This document shows positions 60,836 through 64,000 of a DNA stretch of 64,000 nucleotides, in pieces; position 1 is the first letter of the stretch, and each line of letters opens with the position of its first letter. The notes under the pieces are model-generated. The model ran no database searches and was not told where the DNA came from. It saw nothing but the letters and a program-made list of their open reading frames with translations. The DNA is from Cristatella mucedo. Lineage: Eukaryota; Bryozoa; Phylactolaemata; Cristatellidae. The stretch covers positions 1,557,001 through 1,621,000 of the forward strand of contig WPIO01000081.1 of NCBI GenBank assembly GCA_009760855.2, written 5' to 3'. Made by a program: the position numbers and the translations under genes.

Positions 60836-63370
60836 CTGCAATGCCACCCGAAAGTGCTACCCCACGTGACAAATGGTCGGCACTGGATGCAGCAGACACC
60901 AGCGCAGCAGCTTACCCTGGGTATGATTTTGGCTGGCTCCAACAGCGGCCCTTTATACGAGGGCACGTCGAGCGCTACGCTGCCGTTGAGATAGCGCAAC
61001 ACCGACAGGTCTTCGGGCGCCAGGTGACCTGCAACATCATCGCTTGCATCTTCAGCACTGCAGCACTGCCGAGCTGCCGCCCTGCACGGCGCCCGCCGCC
61101 GCGCTCGTCTCTGCGAAGAGCGACGCCGCCGTCACTGACGTCGCTGACGTCACTGACGTCACCGACGCGCATCGGCGGCATCGGCAGAGGCGAGACTCAC
61201 GCTGCACGAAGTCGAAAAAGTCGTCGCGAAGCACCCAGTCGTACACCGACTCCGGATACATGCCAAGGTAGCACAGGCCGAGCAGGGCGGTCAGCGTGCG
61301 TCTCGGATGCGCTCGCAGCTCGGACAAGCGACCTGCCGACGTCAGGTCGGCCAGCAGGTGCCGGTAGAGGGCATCGCTGCTCGCCGATCGGTACTGCAGG
61401 CTGCCCAGCACGAACAGGACGGCGGCCAAGTCTTTCATGCGGCGAGCGTCGTCGGCGTCGCTGCGGCCGTCTTTGGCGCATGGGGCTCCGCTGCTGCCGC
61501 CGCGGTCGGCCGGCGGTGGCGGACGCGGCAGGGAGGACACGAACTGCTCGATGGTGGGCCAGACCACGTGGCGTGTCACGACCATGGACTGGACGCAGCG
61601 GGTGGAGGTGGCGAGCGGCGACGCGGGCGCCACGGCAGCGTAGCAGCGCAGCATGGCAGAGCGCAGGCCGTCGTGAATGGCCACCTGCATGCGGTCGACC
61701 GAGTAGGTGCACTGCTTAATCAGGCTCGACACGACGTACGTACGGTCGCAGGCCGGCGGCAGCTGCACGGCGCCAGAGCAGACGACGCGCGCCGTGTCGA
61801 GCATGCCGCATATGAGCTGCCGGCTGGTGAACTTGTTCTGGCTCTTGAAGTAGCCGAGCGCCACGACGGCACGCTCGAGCGGCCGCAGCACGGGCCAGCA
61901 CTGGCGCACGCCGTTCTCGACGTGCCGCATCAACGACCGCGGCGCGTGCCGGCCGCACGCGGCAGCATAGCAGACCATGACCAGAGGTGCGCCGGAGGCG
62001 GCCGCGCCCGTGCCGGTGCCGCCCACACCGTGCGCGCCCAGCAGGCGCTCGACGGTGGCCATCGTGGCGACGTAGTACGACCGCAGCACGGGATCGTTGC
62101 TGGCCAAGAACAGGGCGTTGAACACGTCGGTAAAGTAGAACACGTCGGCCAGGCCCCACGTCGGCATGCGGCGAGCGTGCTCGGCCACGAGCGCGTACGC
62201 CAGGCTGAACTTGGCGCAGAACGGCGCGCCGTTCGGCAGGCCGGCAACGACGGCGACAGTATTCGGCCGAGGGGACTGATGCTTTGGCACTGGCGACTGC
62301 TTCGCAGCGGAAGACGCGTGCGTGTGTCGATGCTGAGGCTGATGCAAGGCCGAGCACGCCTGTGTCGCGCGCTGCGCCAGTTCCCGGTACTCGGCACTCC
62401 GAACGAACGGCTGGCCGGGCTTGCCGGACAGGTGCTGCCAGCTCACGGCGGCCACGCCTCGCACCAGCCTCCGATAGTCGTCGGCCGACAGTGAGCACAG
62501 GTTCGCACAGCAAAAGGCGATGAGGCGTGCGAAGGCCGGGCTGGCGCAGTGGCCGGCCATCAGCGAACGCCGCTGCTCGGCCGACGTCAGACGACCCAGG
62601 CCGTCCAGGCAGCAGAAGGCGTCGGCCCACGTGCCGCCAGAGTGGCCGAAGCGCTCGAGCGCTCCGAGCGCCATCTCTCCTGCTGCATCCGCCCTCGAGG
62701 CGTCGAGCGCCTGGCGGTCGGCCGGGCCGGCGGTGGCGACGGCTAGTTCGGAAGAAGCTGCCGGCGGCGCGACGGCGGCGGCTGCGACGCCTGGATCGCC
62801 GGGTGACGTCATGGGGCGCTGGCCGCTCGGCCTGGCGATGACGTACGGCTCGTAGCATGGCAGCGATTCGATTATGTAGCGCACGAACTGCGCCTCGTCG
62901 CGGTTGAGCTGCTCGCTCAGGTGCGGCACGCGTCGAGCCTCGGCCCACAGCTCCTCGAATGGCTGCCGCCAGCTGAGCTCTGCTTTATAACGAGCCGCGG
63001 CCGCCTCCGCCAGCTGATCGGCCGGAGCCGCTGCAGCGGCCCGGCTGCAGTGGCGAGCCTGCAGCCTGCTGCCGCCGCCTGACTCGGCGGCGGCAGCTGG
63101 CTGCAAGCGATGGCACCTGCTGGGCGGCGGCGGCAGGCGAGTAAGAAGCGGCTGCAGCGGCTGCAGCCTGAACCAGCGAGCGGCAAAAACTCCGCTGCCG
63201 CTGGATCGGCCAAAAAGTGCGCTGCTGCTGCTGCTGCTGCTGCTGCTGCCGCCGATAGCCGCTTGTCGTGCATTCGAGTGAAGGCCGAGGGACCGTGCAC
63301 AGAGACGTCCGCTGCCTGCTAGCAGCGCATGGCCGGAACGATTTGTCCACAATTCTGTCCACTTCATCAT
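60810..63370 (-). CDS. FASTK-family protein gene, 5' and central part
   Basis: FASTK-family proteins act mainly in mitochondria as RNA-binding factors in mtRNA processing, and have FAST_1, FAST_2 and RAP domains. The gene starts at an ATG at 63370-63368 in a strong context (GCCGCC before it). The N-terminus is rich in Arg, Ser and Ala and lacks acidic residues after the first few, fitting a mitochondrial presequence. The 723-codon first exon (63370-61201) carries VALGYFKSQNKFTSRQL and, near its end, the FAST_1-like VLFVLGSLQYRSASSDALY and LLGLCYLGMYPESVYDWVL. Exon 2 (61028-60916) adds DLSVLRYLNGSVALDVPSY. A possible short third exon (60835-60810) would encode QLELLLGD, as in the LLxxLLG start of FAST_2. 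Candidate later exons are listed separately. Which FASTK paralogue this is cannot be settled. Confidence 0.78.
60916..61028 (-). CDS. FASTK-like exon 2
   Basis: A 113-bp exon with acceptor TTGCAG and donor AGG|GTAAGC. It completes an Arg codon from exon 1 and leaves in phase 0. It encodes APEDLSVLRYLNGSVALDV, then PSYKGPLLEPAKIIPR, matching the FASTK-family pattern LxxLNxxVxLExPxYxGPxL that follows FAST_1. Confidence 0.8.
61201..63370 (-). CDS. FASTK-like exon 1 (GC-rich, 2170 bp)
   Basis: Open for 723 codons from ATG to the donor C|GTGAGT (GT at 61200-61199). It is far richer in GC and CpG than its surroundings, with long antisense open frames as a by-product. The first about 120 residues are low-complexity Ser/Ala/Gln/Arg. 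From about residue 120 the protein is helical and Leu/Ala-rich, as in FASTK proteins. FAST_1-type motifs lie at about residues 645-720. Reading on past the donor gives only CR-rich, unconserved residues, which supports splicing here. Confidence 0.85.
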
Positions 63371-63450
63371 GGCGGCCAGCAGGTGGCAACAAAGGGCGGC
63401 GCGAGGCTAAAATCCGCACGGCAGTCGACCAATGACAGCGCAGCTCATTA
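63371..63450 (-). promoter_or_regulatory. Promoter-proximal region of FASTK-like gene
   Basis: GC-rich 5' flank joined to the GC-rich first exon, forming a CpG-island-like block. It has a CCAAT box (forward 63429-63433, inverted relative to the gene) about 60 bases upstream of the ATG, and a GCCGCCATGATG start context. The start site of transcription is not visible. Confidence 0.35.
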
Positions 63451-63539
63451 ACGAACGGCAGTCGGTAATATATAGATATATTCGGATAGACGTGCTGTCT
63501 GTAACTCCACGTCGAAAGTTCTAAAAACGAGGCAGGTTT

Positions 63540-63940
63540 TAATAATAATAATAATGTACTTGATAAAGCGCCCTCAGAGAACTTAATCTCTTTCTAGGCG
63601 CTTTACATTTGCTGCAAAGAGAAATGCAATTGAATGGTAAGTAAAATCATGCTTGAAAAACAAACAAAATGAATAACATGGTTAAGGGTGACACGCACAG
63701 GGTCAGCATGCAAATGTGGTTAGTGGCAGCATGCACAGTGTCAGCACGCATAAGCACGTGAAGGATGAATCACAGGGACCCACTGAATGCTGTCCTAAAT
63801 AGGTGTTTGTAAGTTCTTTTTAAATGTGGTCAGGTCAGGGGATGTTCTGACGCAGGTCGGGAGGGAGTTCCAGGCTTTGGGAGCATACGAACTAAATGCA
63901 CGGTCTCCAAAGGATTTAAGGTTTGTATTGTTGTCCGAAT
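63540..63940 (-). mobile_element. LINE-A 3' copy
   Basis: AATAATAATAATAATGTACTT, AAGCGCCCTCAGAGAACTTA, GCGCTTTACATTTGCTGCAAA, then the C-terminal coding end (GGCTTTGGGAGCATACGAAC). Very similar to 23088-23500. Confidence 0.8.
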
Positions 63941-63956
63941 TGTCGAAGTGAGCCCC

Positions 63957-64000
63957 CAGCTGCCAAACTAAAAAGCAAAAACTTCTGTCACCAATAATTC
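63957..64000 (-). mobile_element. LINE-B fragment at window edge
   Basis: AAGCAAAAACTTCTGTCACCA matches the LINE-B segment AAGCAAAAGCTTATGTCACCA at 3872-3892. Cut by the window end. Confidence 0.45.

Noticed and set aside
60769-61719. + strand 316-codon open frame
   Set aside because: Antisense to FASTK-like exons 1 and 2 and dominated by Arg/Pro. No recognised domain.
61307-62494. Long + strand open frame (395 codons) across the FASTK-like exon
   Set aside because: It is antisense to a recognised coding exon. Arg/Gly/His-rich composition is a by-product of GC-rich codons, and no family is recognised.
61716-62948. Long - strand frame (410 codons) overlapping the FASTK-like frame
   Set aside because: Same strand, other frame, Arg-rich, a shadow of the true frame that carries the FAST motifs.

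Overview
This is animal (metazoan) genomic DNA. It has spliced genes with GT-AG introns, tRNA-derived SINEs, CR1/L2-like non-LTR retrotransposons and long dinucleotide arrays. There are no prokaryotic operons, rRNA genes or CRISPR arrays. Protein similarity and repeat style suggest an invertebrate, but the species cannot be fixed from the sequence alone. Recognition of gene families rests on remembered family sequences, not on a database search.

Two protein-coding genes can be supported. (1) A nearly complete HIRA gene (H3.3 histone chaperone subunit) lies on the + strand from 9909 to its stop at 48466. I assembled 22 coding exons by homology and splice phase. They join in one frame with no stop, giving 1095 residues plus a missing short first exon. 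The protein has an N-terminal WD40 propeller, an alanine-rich insertion, the ASF1-binding B domain, a lysine-rich linker and the conserved HIRA C-terminal domain. (2) A FASTK-family (mitochondrial RNA-binding, FAST/RAP) gene lies on the - strand. Its main exon is a 2.17-kb, very GC-rich block (61201-63370), followed by a second exon at 60916-61028. A RAP-like exon at 56860-57066 and other small exons are candidates. The two genes are convergent.

Everything else is mostly repeats. 1-9.9 kb is the 5' flank (or first intron) of HIRA, with LINE and SINE relics. 9.9-48.5 kb is HIRA, whose long introns are packed with LINE-A (CR1/L2-like, ATT-tailed), LINE-B (a second non-LTR family, ACATT-tailed), two SINE families and microsatellites. 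48.5-55.6 kb is intergenic, with a Tc1/mariner-like relic, a 253-bp CT array and a compound TG/TA/AGAT array. 55.6-63.5 kb is the FASTK-like gene with repeats in its introns. 63.5-64 kb is a LINE-A 3' end and the start of a LINE-B copy.

The most interesting items are: the complete phase-consistent HIRA model, including a short divergent exon (31793-31884) found through phase; a 147-bp in-frame, stop-free intron inside the WD40 domain; the alanine-rich insertion; a SINE that shares the LINE-A 3' tail; the uniform orientation of all LINE-B copies; and repeated tail-to-tail LINE-A pairs. I did not find convincing evidence of an undescribed multi-gene system.
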